Under the pieces are notes generated by a model, which worked only from the letters and a program-made list of their open reading frames with translations, was not told the origin of the DNA and made no database searches. 64,000 nt of DNA from positions 310,001-374,000 of the forward strand of contig WSYJ01000052.1 in NCBI GenBank assembly GCA_020186115.1, read 5' to 3'. How positions within the stretch are numbered: position 1 is the first letter of the stretch; the number at the start of each line of letters is the position of its first letter. Shown here one piece after another: positions 51,519 to 61,319 of this stretch. The translations under genes and the position numbers were made by a program. The DNA is from Histomonas meleagridis. Lineage: Eukaryota; Parabasalia; Tritrichomonadida; Dientamoebidae.

Positions 51519-52208
51519 ATGGGAAACAAATCCAGAGAAATTTTACATTCAATTTCTTCAAGCTTTTTAGAAACGTACAGCCCAGTGTTATTCCTTTTAG
51601 GGGCTGAAATTGGTATCATTGCAATATATATTTCCAAATCAACAATATTTAGTGACTTATATGATTTTTTTGTTTTTTCTCATAACTTACTTATAGGAAT
51701 TATTACTGTTGGAACAGCTCTTGAACCATTTTTTAAAAAGTTTTTTAAAATTCATATTAATCAATTGATTTCTATAATTACTTTAATTTCGCTTTACACC
51801 GCTTCCAAAAACATTGTGTTTTCTGTTTTCCTCTTTTTTGGTTTCTTAATTTTTTCTTATATTGAAAATTCGGCAATCATTCAATTAATAATCAGTATTA
51901 TTTTTGCTTTGTTTTTCTATATTTGGGGAAAATTTATGCATAGCAATTGTGTTCTTTATATTTTATGTATTGTTTCCACAATATTTTCAATTTTTTCTGG
52001 ATACGAAAATATTCCATCAAATGAATCCAATTATCATTCAACATTAGTACAAAACATTGGGTTTATGTTTTTTGATTTTATGATTCAAAACAATTTTTCT
52101 GTTTTAAATGCATTTTTCATAAATTTGTTTATTCAATATATTTCATACATAATGTTACTTTATAAAATCACGTTTAAAATTGGGAAGCAGAAAGAAAAGT
52201 TAACTTGA
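51519..52208 (+). CDS. Multi-pass membrane protein of unknown family
   Basis: 229 residues from ATG 51519 (MGNKSREILHSISSSFLE). The frame is open from 51423, but that part overlaps the divergent DENN gene start and the promoter element. About six to seven hydrophobic segments: VLFLLGAEIGIIAIYIS, FSHNLLIGIITVGTALE, INQLISIITLISLYTAS, IVFSVFLFFGFLIFSYI, IIQLIISIIFALFFYIW, CVLYILCIVSTIFSIF and a last one in VLNAFFINLFIQYISYIMLL. The C-terminus is basic and cytosolic-like (FKIGKQKEKLT). No transporter signature is recognised. Confidence 0.6.
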   Translation: MGNKSREILHSISSSFLETYSPVLFLLGAEIGIIAIYISKSTIFSDLYDFFVFSHNLLIGIITVGTALEPFFKKFFKIHINQLISIITLISLYTASKNIVFSVFLFFGFLIFSYIENSAIIQLIISIIFALFFYIWGKFMHSNCVLYILCIVSTIFSIFSGYENIPSNESNYHSTLVQNIGFMFFDFMIQNNFSVLNAFFINLFIQYISYIMLLYKITFKIGKQKEKLT

Positions 52209-52336
52209 GTATTAAAGTAATTATAAGCTGATGTCTGCATTACATTCTGATGTCGCTCATCAATTTAATAATTGATCTCTTCGCTTGACAGGTAGAGGTG
52301 TTACTTTAAAAATTTACTATGTCGGTTTCCCAAACA

Positions 52337-52396
52337 CTTCAGTTTTTGAATATGAATCCGATGATTTTTCATTCATTTGATTCTATCGTTGGGAAT
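52337..52396 (+). repeat. Dispersed repeat, copy B, fused to a tRNA fragment
   Basis: CTTCAGTTTTTGAATATGAA and following bases to TCTATCGTTGGGAAT match copy A at 44525-44583. The tRNA 3' half begins directly after it. Confidence 0.8.
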
Positions 52397-52424
52397 GGTC
52401 GGGGTTCGAATCCCTGCGGGATGA
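52397..52424 (+). pseudogene. tRNA 3'-half relic
   Basis: GGTCGGGGTTCGAATCCCTG has a perfect T-loop (TTCGAAT) with a 5-bp stem (one G-T pair) and is followed by an acceptor-like CGGGATGA and a T run. No matching 5' acceptor (CATCCCG or similar), D arm or anticodon arm is seen upstream; that place is occupied by the dispersed repeat. It is therefore a truncated tRNA or a tRNA-derived repeat end. The B box is intact. Confidence 0.55.
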
Positions 52425-52517
52425 TTTTTTTGATTTTTTATTTTTTCACTTTTACTTTTTCAATAAAAATAGTTTTGATGTCTTTTGATGTTCAAATAAA
52501 ATTTAGAATCAGATTCA

Positions 52518-53861
52518 TTATTTACTCTTTGAATCTTCATAGAGTTTCTTTGCTGCCTGAGCTGCATGCACATCTGGTCCTGCCCATTTCCTTAATTCCT
52601 CAACCAAATCTTCTCTTTCTAAAGCATATGCCAATTCAATTGGTGTTTGATCCTTTGCGTTAATTGCTTGTAAATCAGCGCCATGTTTCAGCAGCATTTC
52701 AAACAATTCTTTTCTATCATTTTGTACTGCAATATGTAATGGGGTTCTTCCATCCCACATTCTAATTTGCTCAGCGTTATTATCCAACAGAACTCTCACT
52801 ACATCGACGCCATTACCTTCAATAGAAGCATGAATTGGACTCAGTCCTTCGTCGGCTTCCTAACCATTGGCTTATATTCATAATCATCCTTAAGGTTAAC
52901 ATAAGAACCTTTCTCGAGCAGATATTTCATGACCTCTGAGCTACGTAATATCGCTGCCCAGTGCATTGGGATACATCCGAGGTTATCTGAAGCATTAATA
53001 CGTGCGCCGTTCTCGATTAATATCTTCAAACATTCAATGCGGCCATGTCTTGCCGCAACATGTATAGGTAATGTGCCGTTGATCTCTCCTTCGACGCCTG
53101 CGCCTTTCTTGATCAAGTACTTAAGCGATTCCGGGCGATTGTGCATGATCGCGTAATGAACATCAAAATCGATCGGTTTCAATCCCCACTTAAGGAGCTC
53201 CTCCATAGCGTCGAGTGACGTCCAGTAGATGCACGTCTGCATTGCGACATCGTCAGCTTGAACGCCTGCATCTAATAGTAATTTGACGATAATGTGGAAG
53301 TTGTATGAACATGCAACAAGTAATGACATCATCGATGGCTTCGCTCCGTACTTTAATAAGAGTTTGACATTATCTGATTTGCCGCCCATAACTGCTTCTT
53401 CTAATGCAACATTTTTTGTCACCGTTGTCAATAAATGGAATTAATTCGTCCGGATGAAGCGCGTAGCGAGCAGCATACTCAATACGAGCTAAGTCTGCGT
53501 TGGCATCTAACAACATCTTGACATGATCAATGGTGGAGTTACGGATTGCCATCATTAGCGCTGTTTCGCCCTTATAGACTGAGTTTGGATGTGCGCCGGC
53601 TTCAATTAAAAGAGCAGCTGTTTCAACTGATCCTGAAAATGAAGCGCAATTAAGTGGACACATCTCATCAGAGTCATCTAAATTGACCGGTTGGCCCATA
53701 AGAATCGCTTGCGCCATACAGCCGGGCGAATCTAAGAGTGCGCATATTTGGGTTAAATACTTGTCATCGAGTTTGTATGTGCCGTCTTTGCCGTACAAAA
53801 GTGCTTTGAATTTCTGGACGTCATCGAGTTTGATGACTTCGCGAAGCGCGTTTTCAAACAT
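52518..53861 (-). pseudogene. Ankyrin-repeat gene with two frameshifts
   Basis: Three consecutive frames read as one ankyrin protein. 53861-53370 starts MFENALREVIKLDDVQKFKA and contains MCPLNCASFSGSVETAALLI. 53431-52841 contains NVALEEAVMGGKSDNVKLLL, LPIHVAARHGRIECLKILI and IPMHWAAILRSSEVMKYLL. 52860-52518 contains LSPIHASIEGNGVDVVRVLL, RTPLHIAVQNDRKELFEMLL and ends KKLYEDSKSK. The first break falls in a six-T run (six A on the coding strand) at 53412-53417, the second near 52850-52865. Both are single-base-type shifts in an otherwise intact, GC-richer sequence. It may be a very young pseudogene, or a real gene with sequencing errors. Repeats are contiguous, without spacers. Confidence 0.75.
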
Positions 53862-53895
53862 AGATAATAATTTGCTGTTTTCTTCTGAAAAAGTA

Positions 53896-53932
53896 TTTAA
53901 CGGTCACCGTGAGGTGATTAACGGTCGTTAAA
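53896..53932 (-). promoter_or_regulatory. Doubled AACGGTC element upstream of the ankyrin gene
   Basis: TTAACGGTC occurs twice in direct repeat (about 53899 and 53920) within 35 bases, together with a GGTCACCGTGAGGTGA near-palindrome, 35-70 bases before the start codon at 53861. Confidence 0.35.
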
Positions 53933-54119
53933 TCTTCTGAAGAAATTTATGTTATTTTAATTATGGTTCATATTATTGAAAAAAATGATAATGAGAATTC
54001 ATGTGTATAATTATGATAATGAATGATATGAAGGAATTTGAAAATATTTGAGTTTGAAATATCCGACGGTTATTTGTCACTTTTGTATGTCGTAAAAAGA
54101 AAAAAAATTAAAAAATTCT

Positions 54120-54572
54120 TTACAAGTCAAGTTGTACTTTGAGCCGATTTAAGTTTTCGTTTTGTTCGTAAATAATCTGTAGTTTAGTTTTGTTTTCTTC
54201 GTTTTCAGTCTTAAGTTTATCATTATCTTTTTTGATTCTTTTGATTTTGTTTTTGAGTTTCTCTACTTCCTTAGAAAGTGTTTCCTCGTCAACTTTCTTT
54301 GGATTGATTTTCCATGAGTTATCTTTGGAATCTTTTTCTGTTCCATATATTTCTTCGACAATTTTGTGATTTTCGTTGAGATTTCGTATAAGATTTTTGA
54401 AGTTTGCTTTGTATGTTTCTATGGCTTTTTTCCTTGAGATTTCATCAATTTTATCATAAACTCGATCTGAAACCATATTCAATAGCTTTTCATCTACGTG
54501 AGTTTTTGCTTTGGAAGAAGCAGAACTTGTGATTGATCTTACGTCATCTTCTATTCGTTTCGTTTTCTTCAT
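54120..54572 (-). CDS. Coiled-coil hypothetical protein
   Basis: 150 residues, highly charged. The N-terminus is MKKTKRIEDDVRSITSSASS, the middle contains NMVSDRVYDKIDEISRKKAI, and the last 60 residues form a long coiled coil (TLSKEVEKLKNKIKRIKKDN, KLKTENEENKTKLQIIYEQN). No domain is recognised. The upstream region has TTAACG and AACGGTTTT-type cores around 54645 and 54720. Confidence 0.6.
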   Translation of the reverse strand: MKKTKRIEDDVRSITSSASSKAKTHVDEKLLNMVSDRVYDKIDEISRKKAIETYKANFKNLIRNLNENHKIVEEIYGTEKDSKDNSWKINPKKVDEETLSKEVEKLKNKIKRIKKDNDKLKTENEENKTKLQIIYEQNENLNRLKVQLDL

Positions 54573-55020
54573 TTTGTTTCCAGAAATGTTTTTTAACTTG
54601 AACGTTTATTTAATTTAATTTCACTTTTCAATAAATACTTTTCTGTTAACGCTTTTTCACTTTTTCCATTGGTAATTCTGAGTTTGAATGAAGTGTGTTC
54701 GGTTATTTTCACGAATTAACGGTTTTGTTACAGTAATTTTTTGTTTCGCTTCAACATTAATATGATCAAGTAAAATATCTATATTTCATTTTATATCTTA
54801 TTAAATAACATTTAATCGTGGATGTCTGTTGATTAATCGACTTTTCTTGTATTTCAGATGGAAAACGAATAATATTTCAAGTAAATAATATTTTAATATC
54901 AAGTATTTTATAAATAATTTATAAAATGTATAACATTATAGTAATGCTAAGATTAAGAAGAATCTCAATCAATTTCATCTTAAATTTATAATAATTTAAA
55001 TATTATGTATAATTTTTCAT
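54573..55020. other. Intergenic region
   Basis: AT-rich; apart from the Myb-type cores near the coiled-coil gene nothing is recognised. Confidence 0.45.
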
Positions 55021-55230
55021 GACTACAAACCATTAACTGTTCCAGAAGTGTTGTACCTCGCAACCGAAGCAGGCGCTGTTGGCCTCGAAGATAAAATCGG
55101 AAACTTCAAAGTCGGAAAGGAATTCGATGCACTTGTTGTTGATATGCAAAATGGCTACGTAGATTGCTTCGGTTTCATGAAAACTTTTGGAATTATTTAT
55201 GCAAACCTATTTACAAAGACTTCCAATTAG
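55021..55230 (+). pseudogene. Guanine deaminase C-terminal relic
   Basis: DYKPLTVPEVLYLATEAGAV, GLEDKIGNFKVGKEFDALVV and D match the C-terminal part of guanine deaminase (amidohydrolase), where the LATxxGA...LGLxDKIGNFxxGKxFDA block is conserved. It is preceded by unrelated AT-rich DNA without the metal-binding region, and the reading frame ends in unrelated sequence. Codon use and GC content are clearly higher than in the flanks, so it is a fragment of a once-functional purine-salvage gene moved or left here. Confidence 0.65.
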
Positions 55231-55448
55231 GGGTATATACTTATCTTTATTCATTAAATAGATATTTGACCTGTGCATTGAGAATATTCTCCAACTCTTA
55301 TTTAGATCTTCAAATGATATGACCAAAACAATTTGACACAAATTTCTCTATTCAGAAAATATTTTATATCAATTAAAAATTATTTTCAATCTTCTGTAAA
55401 AAAAATCGCAAATTTTCCAAATTACCAAAAATAATAATAAAACACATG

Positions 55449-58052
55449 TTATTTATTTAAAGAAACAGACTTATAAACCGAAAACAGCTCTCCCGAAACC
55501 ATCAGCAGCAAATTTACTTCCTCTGTCAGCCGCAGAATGTTTACTCTATATTTGATCGATTGTTCTGGCATCAGCACATCGATACTTTTGATTTGGTTAC
55601 CAGACACAATGAACGTAATCCGTTCGTTAGGCTCAACAATCGATACTTTGAAATCTTTTATTCCCACATTTGAAATATTTCGAAATTCGATCGAATAAAG
55701 ACTCCGATCAATATGAGAAATTAAGCCAACAAAACAATTCTCACTACAAAAAAATGGCATAAAAAGAAAACTACAGTCACTTCGACACCAGAATCGAATC
55801 TGCTCATCGCCATCAGAAAAAGATTCACAATATGATGGAAGAACAAGTTCAACACGATCACTAGATGTCGAAATGAAGTCTAAAACAGCTTTTGTTTTCC
55901 CAATGATTGATGTATGATAACTTACATCAAACAATGAAGATGAAAAACCAATGGCTTCGAAGCTAGGAGGTGCTTCACATCGAAGCTGATTATTTATAGA
56001 CTTAATATAATAGTCGGAAAACGAACGAATAACAAATGTGATGTGATGTGACACGTATCGTACTGGCGGTTTTGACGACCAAAATGGAAAAATTAAAAAT
56101 AAATCGTATTCGCCAGGGCTTTCGCCGACAACACTGATAGTAATTTCGCATTTTTCATTTGGCTGAAGAGGCGTAAGGAATCTTTGACCACAAATTTCAT
56201 CTGTATCTGAATTAACTGAAAACTTTATCGATCCAGAAACAACCATTCCAAGATGCTTTAATGGAATTTCACTGTTGGTGAGAGTGCATTTAATTTGGAT
56301 GATTTCTCCAATATAAAGTTGATCTTTTGGTAATTCAACGTCTAACTTAACTGAAGAAGCTTCAATGTATGATTGAAAAATAATGTCATTATTCGAAAAA
56401 CAACTCCGAAAATGTATATTTTCCCAATCAAATGTTAATCCTTTAAAATTAATAATTCCATTTCCTTTTGTATAAACCTCGAAACGGATTAAACTATTTT
56501 CTCCTTCGATTTCTTGTGCTTTTTGTTTTAATTCGAAATCACATTCGGCCTCAATTTTCACATTTTTAAAATGAAAAATTGGACAATTTGACTTGCAAAA
56601 CACATCTATAATAAGCGGCTCATTTCCAGAGCATTCTAAGACTTTTAATGCGTTGTAATTAAAAAATTCTCCATTTCTAAACGCACCAAATAATTGTTGT
56701 GCAGTTTTTGGCCAACTTTCAGAATACCCATCTGGAACTGTTGCCGCAAATCCCTTCGAAACAAATCTCACGACACGCGTTTGAATGAATCCGCAATTCA
56801 CGACTTCATTTGGAGGGTTTACCCTGAGCACTTTTTGTAAGAACGATGGGTCCGATAGCAAACGTTCTCCCAGAATTTTTTTCAAAGGATATCGACCGTC
56901 AGGGTACACCTTAAATAAACCTTTCAAAAGTTCTGTTTTCAATAATTCGAAACCGTTTTCATTAATCAAGTTAAACGCGGTCATCATACACATATGCGAA
57001 TGTTCGTAACATTTTAATTCGTTATAATCAATTGATGCCTGATATAATTTAAAGGCGCATCTTTTCCTGTTGAGAAATGATGCGAATTGTTCTGTTAAAA
57101 AAGGTTTCAAAATGATGAACTTTTTGGAATAGTTCGAAAGTCTTTTTGCCCTTTCTAAAGAGCACTCAACAAAAAACTGCGCTGTGTTAATCCCAAAGAC
57201 TTCGATTTCATTCGTGTTATCGATTAATGCCCTTTCGAACAGACGAAGTGTACTTTTCGAGCACTTTTCCATGGAAATTTCGCAGAGCGCGCTCATCAGA
57301 TAGCATTGTTGCGAAAGAGAAGTCTCATAAAGTTTGGAGTAGAGCTCTTGGGCCTCGTCAAAGCAGCCAACTTGGAAAAGATAATCAGCATAATATTTGG
57401 AATATATTTCGGAATCTGTAGGTTCGGTTTTGTTTCTAAAGAATTTGGATTTGTTGTTTTTGGTCTTGTTGTAATTTTGGATCAAATTGTTTTGTTGGAT
57501 CGATAAATTTTCCAAATATATTGTCTCATAAAATTGGCAAAAAACACTCTCCAGATCACATGGATATTGGAGAATGGTGGGATGGACAGAAGAAATAGGC
57601 TTTTGGGACCATTTTGGAAAAAAAGGTAATGAAATTCCGGCTTTTTCCCGATCATGTCTGAAAATTATAATCGCAATTGGTATATCTGGAAAGCAATAAA
57701 ATGGGAGAAAATCGGCTTCAAAGAGCCTTTGTCTAAGTAATTGTATTGAATGGATTTCACCGTGAATTGGTAGAGATGCTTCATTTTCAACATAAAAAAA
57801 TGGTGTTGTATTTGGATAAATATTTCGCATGTCTAATAGCTCGGCAACTGCTGTATTGATATTTGGAATTGAATATGGAAAAACCATTCGAACGTTTGCA
57901 CGATATTGTTTCATTACATTTTTCCAAGTTTCCAGAATTTCCTTAGAAATACCGGGATTGACGGAAATGACTTCGTGTGAAAATACGCAAAATACGCATG
58001 GAGAAAACCGATGCTGAAGGAACTTTGGAAATGGGTGGAAATCCAAATTCAT
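55449..58052 (-). CDS. TRAPPC8/Trs85-like trafficking protein
   Basis: 867 residues from ATG 58052. The N-terminal region (LQHRFSPCVFCVFSHEVISV) resembles the FxPxVxxxxS opening of TRAPPC8. The middle has TPR-like helices (YYADYLFQVGCFDEAQELYS, ALCEISMEKCSKSTLRLFER) matching the RxxGDYxFxxGxYxxAxxxY pattern of that family. The C-terminal half is beta-rich with Ig-like segments (LYIGEIIQIKCTLTNSEIP, EKCEITISVVGESPGEYDLF), as in TRAPPC8-type subunits. TRAPPC8 defines the TRAPPIII complex, a Rab1 GEF in secretion and autophagy. It is shorter than the human protein (about 1435 residues). Overall similarity is weak, so another TRAPP or coat subunit remains possible. Confidence 0.55.
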   Translation of the reverse strand: MNLDFHPFPKFLQHRFSPCVFCVFSHEVISVNPGISKEILETWKNVMKQYRANVRMVFPYSIPNINTAVAELLDMRNIYPNTTPFFYVENEASLPIHGEIHSIQLLRQRLFEADFLPFYCFPDIPIAIIIFRHDREKAGISLPFFPKWSQKPISSVHPTILQYPCDLESVFCQFYETIYLENLSIQQNNLIQNYNKTKNNKSKFFRNKTEPTDSEIYSKYYADYLFQVGCFDEAQELYSKLYETSLSQQCYLMSALCEISMEKCSKSTLRLFERALIDNTNEIEVFGINTAQFFVECSLERAKRLSNYSKKFIILKPFLTEQFASFLNRKRCAFKLYQASIDYNELKCYEHSHMCMMTAFNLINENGFELLKTELLKGLFKVYPDGRYPLKKILGERLLSDPSFLQKVLRVNPPNEVVNCGFIQTRVVRFVSKGFAATVPDGYSESWPKTAQQLFGAFRNGEFFNYNALKVLECSGNEPLIIDVFCKSNCPIFHFKNVKIEAECDFELKQKAQEIEGENSLIRFEVYTKGNGIINFKGLTFDWENIHFRSCFSNNDIIFQSYIEASSVKLDVELPKDQLYIGEIIQIKCTLTNSEIPLKHLGMVVSGSIKFSVNSDTDEICGQRFLTPLQPNEKCEITISVVGESPGEYDLFLIFPFWSSKPPVRYVSHHITFVIRSFSDYYIKSINNQLRCEAPPSFEAIGFSSSLFDVSYHTSIIGKTKAVLDFISTSSDRVELVLPSYCESFSDGDEQIRFWCRSDCSFLFMPFFCSENCFVGLISHIDRSLYSIEFRNISNVGIKDFKVSIVEPNERITFIVSGNQIKSIDVLMPEQSIKYRVNILRLTEEVNLLLMVSGELFSVYKSVSLNK

Positions 58053-58878
58053 ATTGAATATATTGACCGTTAATTCAATTCACTTTTCAGAAACAAAATA
58101 CATCTAACCGAAATTTTTGAAAATGAGAGCGCCGGAAGCCAAAAGATTTTCAAAGATGGATTTTTGAAATTTTTGAAAATGAAGCTCTTCTTGTTGGATG
58201 GTTTATCAGATAATGTCAAACTCTTATTAATGGACGATGATCAAAATGAAATTAAATTTAGTTAATTTTAAAAAGGAAAATTCAAATCACCCAGCTTTAT
58301 GGATAAGATATTTTTATAATAATTAAACATAATGTTGTCATAAAAATCTTTATTGGTATTTTTAAAGTTACATTTTGGAGAATTCCTCAAACACAATAGC
58401 TTGTAATAATTTTAGGTTAACGATAATTTCGTTAGGAAAAAAATGGTCAATGAGTTTTAATTCCGTTTCTGTTATCTTATCCTCTTAAATGAGTCAATTA
58501 ATTTTTTGTTTTTTATACTCTTTCATTGGATTTTACATACATTGAAATACAACACATTACATTATAAATATTTTTGAAGATATAGAAATCTTCACAATGT
58601 TTTACTTAAATAAATTACATACAAATGGAATTTAACATCAGCTTTGGTCGGATTGATTGAACGCAATTGCATTTAATTATTATTGGAATTACCAGTATTC
58701 ATAGAAAATAAATCCTGCTTGTATATGATGAACCGAAATTCGAAATAGTAAATGAATTCGAACGTGTAAATAATTTTAAATTTATCAAGAAGCAAACGCA
58801 TTTGAATTTGAACTTTTTTTTGAAAAAATGAGAATATACCAAATGATTTATTTTCCATATTATAAGAGTTGCAAGTTA
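58053..58878. other. Intergenic region
   Basis: TTAACGGTC lies about 18 bases upstream of the TRAPPC8-like start (near 58064-58072). The rest, to the GNA1 stop, holds no supported gene. Confidence 0.5.
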
Positions 58879-59310
58879 CTAGAGGTAAATGCTCATCTCA
58901 TTTCCATGCTTTGAAAGATTGCAGCTTTGATAAAATGGAATGTTTTTATCTTCACAATCTAAAATTACTTTATAACATCCATTAGCACGTGCATCTTCTA
59001 TTAGGTGATTGATAAGTTTTTTGCCTAAACCAGTTTTTCGATATGAATAATCAACAACAACATCTTCTATGTGACCAGCAGGTGAACAATCATGAAGATA
59101 CTTATGTTCTATTAGCAGCGTTGCGCTACAAATTATTTTACCATCATTTTCAGCAACAAATGTATGATATAATGGATTATTTTCCCTTTTTTTAAAGAGA
59201 GCCTCAAATTTTTCTTTTGAAACATTTCCAACAGTGCTTAATTGAGAAAGTAAGTCAAGAAATCCCTTTTGATAATCACCAATTTGGAGCCTGCGAAAAG
59301 AAACACCCAT
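58879..59310 (-). CDS. GNA1: Glucosamine-6-phosphate N-acetyltransferase
   Basis: 143 residues from ATG 59310 (MGVSFRRLQIGDYQKGF); the frame runs two codons further to a TTG. It is a GNAT fold of GNA1 size. LSQLSTVGNVSKEKFEALF is the substrate-side N-terminus of the family. CSATLLIEHKYLHDCSPAGH and IEDVVVDYSYRKTGLGKKLI follow, the latter with the acetyl-CoA loop RKTGLGK. CYKVILDCEDKNIPFYQSCN is the typical GNA1 C-terminal block. It makes GlcNAc-6-P on the way to UDP-GlcNAc, needed for glycans and GPI-like surface molecules. Confidence 0.93.
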   Translation of the reverse strand: MGVSFRRLQIGDYQKGFLDLLSQLSTVGNVSKEKFEALFKKRENNPLYHTFVAENDGKIICSATLLIEHKYLHDCSPAGHIEDVVVDYSYRKTGLGKKLINHLIEDARANGCYKVILDCEDKNIPFYQSCNLSKHGNEMSIYL

Positions 59311-59443
59311 TTCCAATTAGAAATTTGAAATGTTTATTTTTATTAAACCGTCTATCGTTACGACACTTTTCAAAGGACTTTTCGTTTGTTTAATATGAAA
59401 ACATTTTAATGAGATGTTACAAAGAATAGAATTAAAATCATAT

Positions 59444-60010
59444 TTATGATATTATACAACATTTACCTTCTTTAGCATTTTGGTTATCATCATCAACTTT
59501 AGTTTCGGATATTAACATTTTAAGTAAAGATTCAAAAGACTGATAAATGTTAATTTCCTTTTTTGCTGACGTTTCAAAGAAGGGACAGCACCAATGCTGG
59601 GCGAGTTCTTGCCCTTTGGAAAATGAAACAGATCTCTCAGGTTCAAGATCACATTTGTTTCCTACCAAAACCATATTAATTTTTTTGTTTGGAAAAATAC
59701 TCAACACTTTTTCTCGAAACTGCCCAGCTTCATCAAAAGAAATCTGCGATGTGATCGAATACATAATCATTACAGCATCTGCATCTTTTATGGCAACATC
59801 TGTAATTCCTTGCATCTCATCCTGGCCAGCAGTATCAATGATTTTCAAAGTGTAATCAACGCCATCTATTGTCATATCTTTATTAAAATAATCCTGTATT
59901 GTTGGAATGTACTCTGGATCGAAAGAACTACGGGTTAGACGTAAGATAACACAAGTTTTTCCAACACCACCAGAACCAAGAACAACAACTTTGAAGCTTT
60001 TTGTTTCCAT
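59444..60010 (-). CDS. Ras-family small GTPase with CaaX box
   Basis: 188 residues from ATG 60010 (METKSFKVVVLGSGGVGKT); the frame extends to 60040 but into leader sequence containing TCACTT and TCATA initiator-like motifs. G1 is GSGGVGKT (12-19), the switch I effector is YIPTIQDYF (Ras-like PTI, not the Rab PTIGV), G3 is DTAGQDE, G4 is NKCD and G5 is ETSAK. It ends GKCCIIS: a CaaX box CIIS for prenylation with a second Cys that could be palmitoylated. All nucleotide-binding residues are present, including the catalytic Gln in DTAGQ. It is a membrane-bound signalling switch; the specific pathway is unknown. Confidence 0.92.
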   Translation of the reverse strand: METKSFKVVVLGSGGVGKTCVILRLTRSSFDPEYIPTIQDYFNKDMTIDGVDYTLKIIDTAGQDEMQGITDVAIKDADAVMIMYSITSQISFDEAGQFREKVLSIFPNKKINMVLVGNKCDLEPERSVSFSKGQELAQHWCCPFFETSAKKEINIYQSFESLLKMLISETKVDDDNQNAKEGKCCIIS

Positions 60011-60511
60011 ATGACAAACAAGTGACACAAGGGGTTTCAAAATAAATGCCTATCGGAGAATTTCAACGGTTGGATGCCCCATTATTCAATTATTCAATAG
60101 CTAACAACTTTTTCTGTACATAAATTCATGTACACCGATGAAAAACGACACTTTTAGATAATGCCGATCAGGTTTTCTTCACCTATGAACCGCCTGGCCA
60201 AGTATCACAGCTTTTTCATTCCTATGATGAAATTATGTGTAATATGATGTATGTTTTCATAACTATCGTTATAACGATCCTTTAACAGCATTCAAAATTT
60301 GAATAGATTGAGAAGATACGCCACTTTTTTGACGAATCCAATTGAAGTGGCATCTTAAAGAAACAAGGAAATATTAATTTTTACCATTATGAATTAAAAA
60401 TATGATTTTCATATTTTTCAAATATTTGTAATATAATCCAACACGTGTTCCTTTAAATAATTTCTTTAATTGGAAAGAAATAAGAATTATATTTTTTATT
60501 ACAAATAATTT
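60011..60511. other. Intergenic region with a Myb-type palindrome
   Basis: AACGGTTGGATG lies near 60063 and a perfect 14-bp palindrome, ATCGTTATAACGAT, at 60265-60278. No gene is seen. Confidence 0.5.
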
Positions 60512-60985
60512 TTAAATTTCTTGATCATGTTCCCACTCATCAAGCTCTTCTACCTGTTTATTCACCCATTTGGCAATTGATTTTGCACTTGGGAACCCTT
60601 CATATGATGACGACCATTTCTTATTTCCTGATTTATAAAATTTCACTGAAGGAAATGTTGTAATCCCTTGCTCTTCTATTATTTCGGGTATTTGCCAATT
60701 TTCAGCAACAACAAGATTAAGTTTAGATTTATCAATCATTCCAAGAACCTGCTCCATAACTGCTGACATTTGAGCTCCAGAAGCATCTTTTTCAATAAAC
60801 GCAACAAGTGCATGTGGTCCTCTTCCGATATAATGACCCCATTTTTTAGATGTTGGATGCCAAACTTTTCCAAATTCAGGTGCTGTTTCAACAGGTTCAT
60901 CATCTGAAGTTTCTTTTTGTATTTCTTTTAATTTCTTTCTTCTTGCGGCTACATATGTCATAAAAAGAACAAAGAATATCTTCAT
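60512..60985 (-). CDS. Secreted/ER thioredoxin-fold protein without CxxC
   Basis: 157 residues from ATG 60985 (MKIFFVLFMTYVAARRKK), which starts with a short signal peptide-like segment; the frame runs to 61108 but through two AACGGTTTA promoter elements. GPHALVAFIEKDASGAQMSA occupies the place of the thioredoxin active site with no cysteines. LNLVVAENWQIPEIIEEQGI and TTFPSVKFYKSGNKKWSSSY are the typical strand, cis-Pro loop and GxK end of a thioredoxin domain. The C-terminus is acidic (EELDEWEHDQEI). It is probably a redox-inactive PDI-family chaperone-like protein of the secretory pathway. Confidence 0.7.
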   Translation of the reverse strand: MKIFFVLFMTYVAARRKKLKEIQKETSDDEPVETAPEFGKVWHPTSKKWGHYIGRGPHALVAFIEKDASGAQMSAVMEQVLGMIDKSKLNLVVAENWQIPEIIEEQGITTFPSVKFYKSGNKKWSSSYEGFPSAKSIAKWVNKQVEELDEWEHDQEI

Positions 60986-60994
60986 TTTAATACA

Positions 60995-61036
60995 CTTTTT
61001 GAATAAATAAACCGTTAATTTGAAGCATAAACCGTT
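60995..61036 (-). promoter_or_regulatory. Paired AACGGTTTA elements upstream of the thioredoxin-like gene
   Basis: Two copies of AACGGTTTA about 25 bases apart on the minus strand, just before the chosen start codon at 60985. They argue against the longer reading frame. Confidence 0.4.
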
Positions 61037-61319
61037 TAAAATTTTTCTTGATCTTCCAAAAAGAAGATCTCCTTCAAAAGCAAATTTCTCCTTTACAGCT
61101 TCAACCAATGTTTACTTAATGCTTTTTTTGCAAGGTATCTTTCATTGAAGTCACCAAAATCAATTTTTTACTATTGATCATGTTTGTCTTATTGTTTGAA
61201 TATAGTCATACAATATTTTGTAAACCCTCATAAAAATTCTCATGCATTTGATTTTGTCACTTTTATTTCAATTTTTCTTTTCTTTCGGTTGTTTTGAACC
61301 GTTTATGACAGTTGAGACA

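Noticed and set aside
52319-52663. 114-codon plus-strand frame
   Set aside because: It runs through the dispersed repeat, the tRNA fragment and the antisense of the ankyrin gene.
60183-60200. ATGAACCGCC resembling the MULE inner repeat
   Set aside because: Only about a dozen bases match and nothing around them resembles the element.
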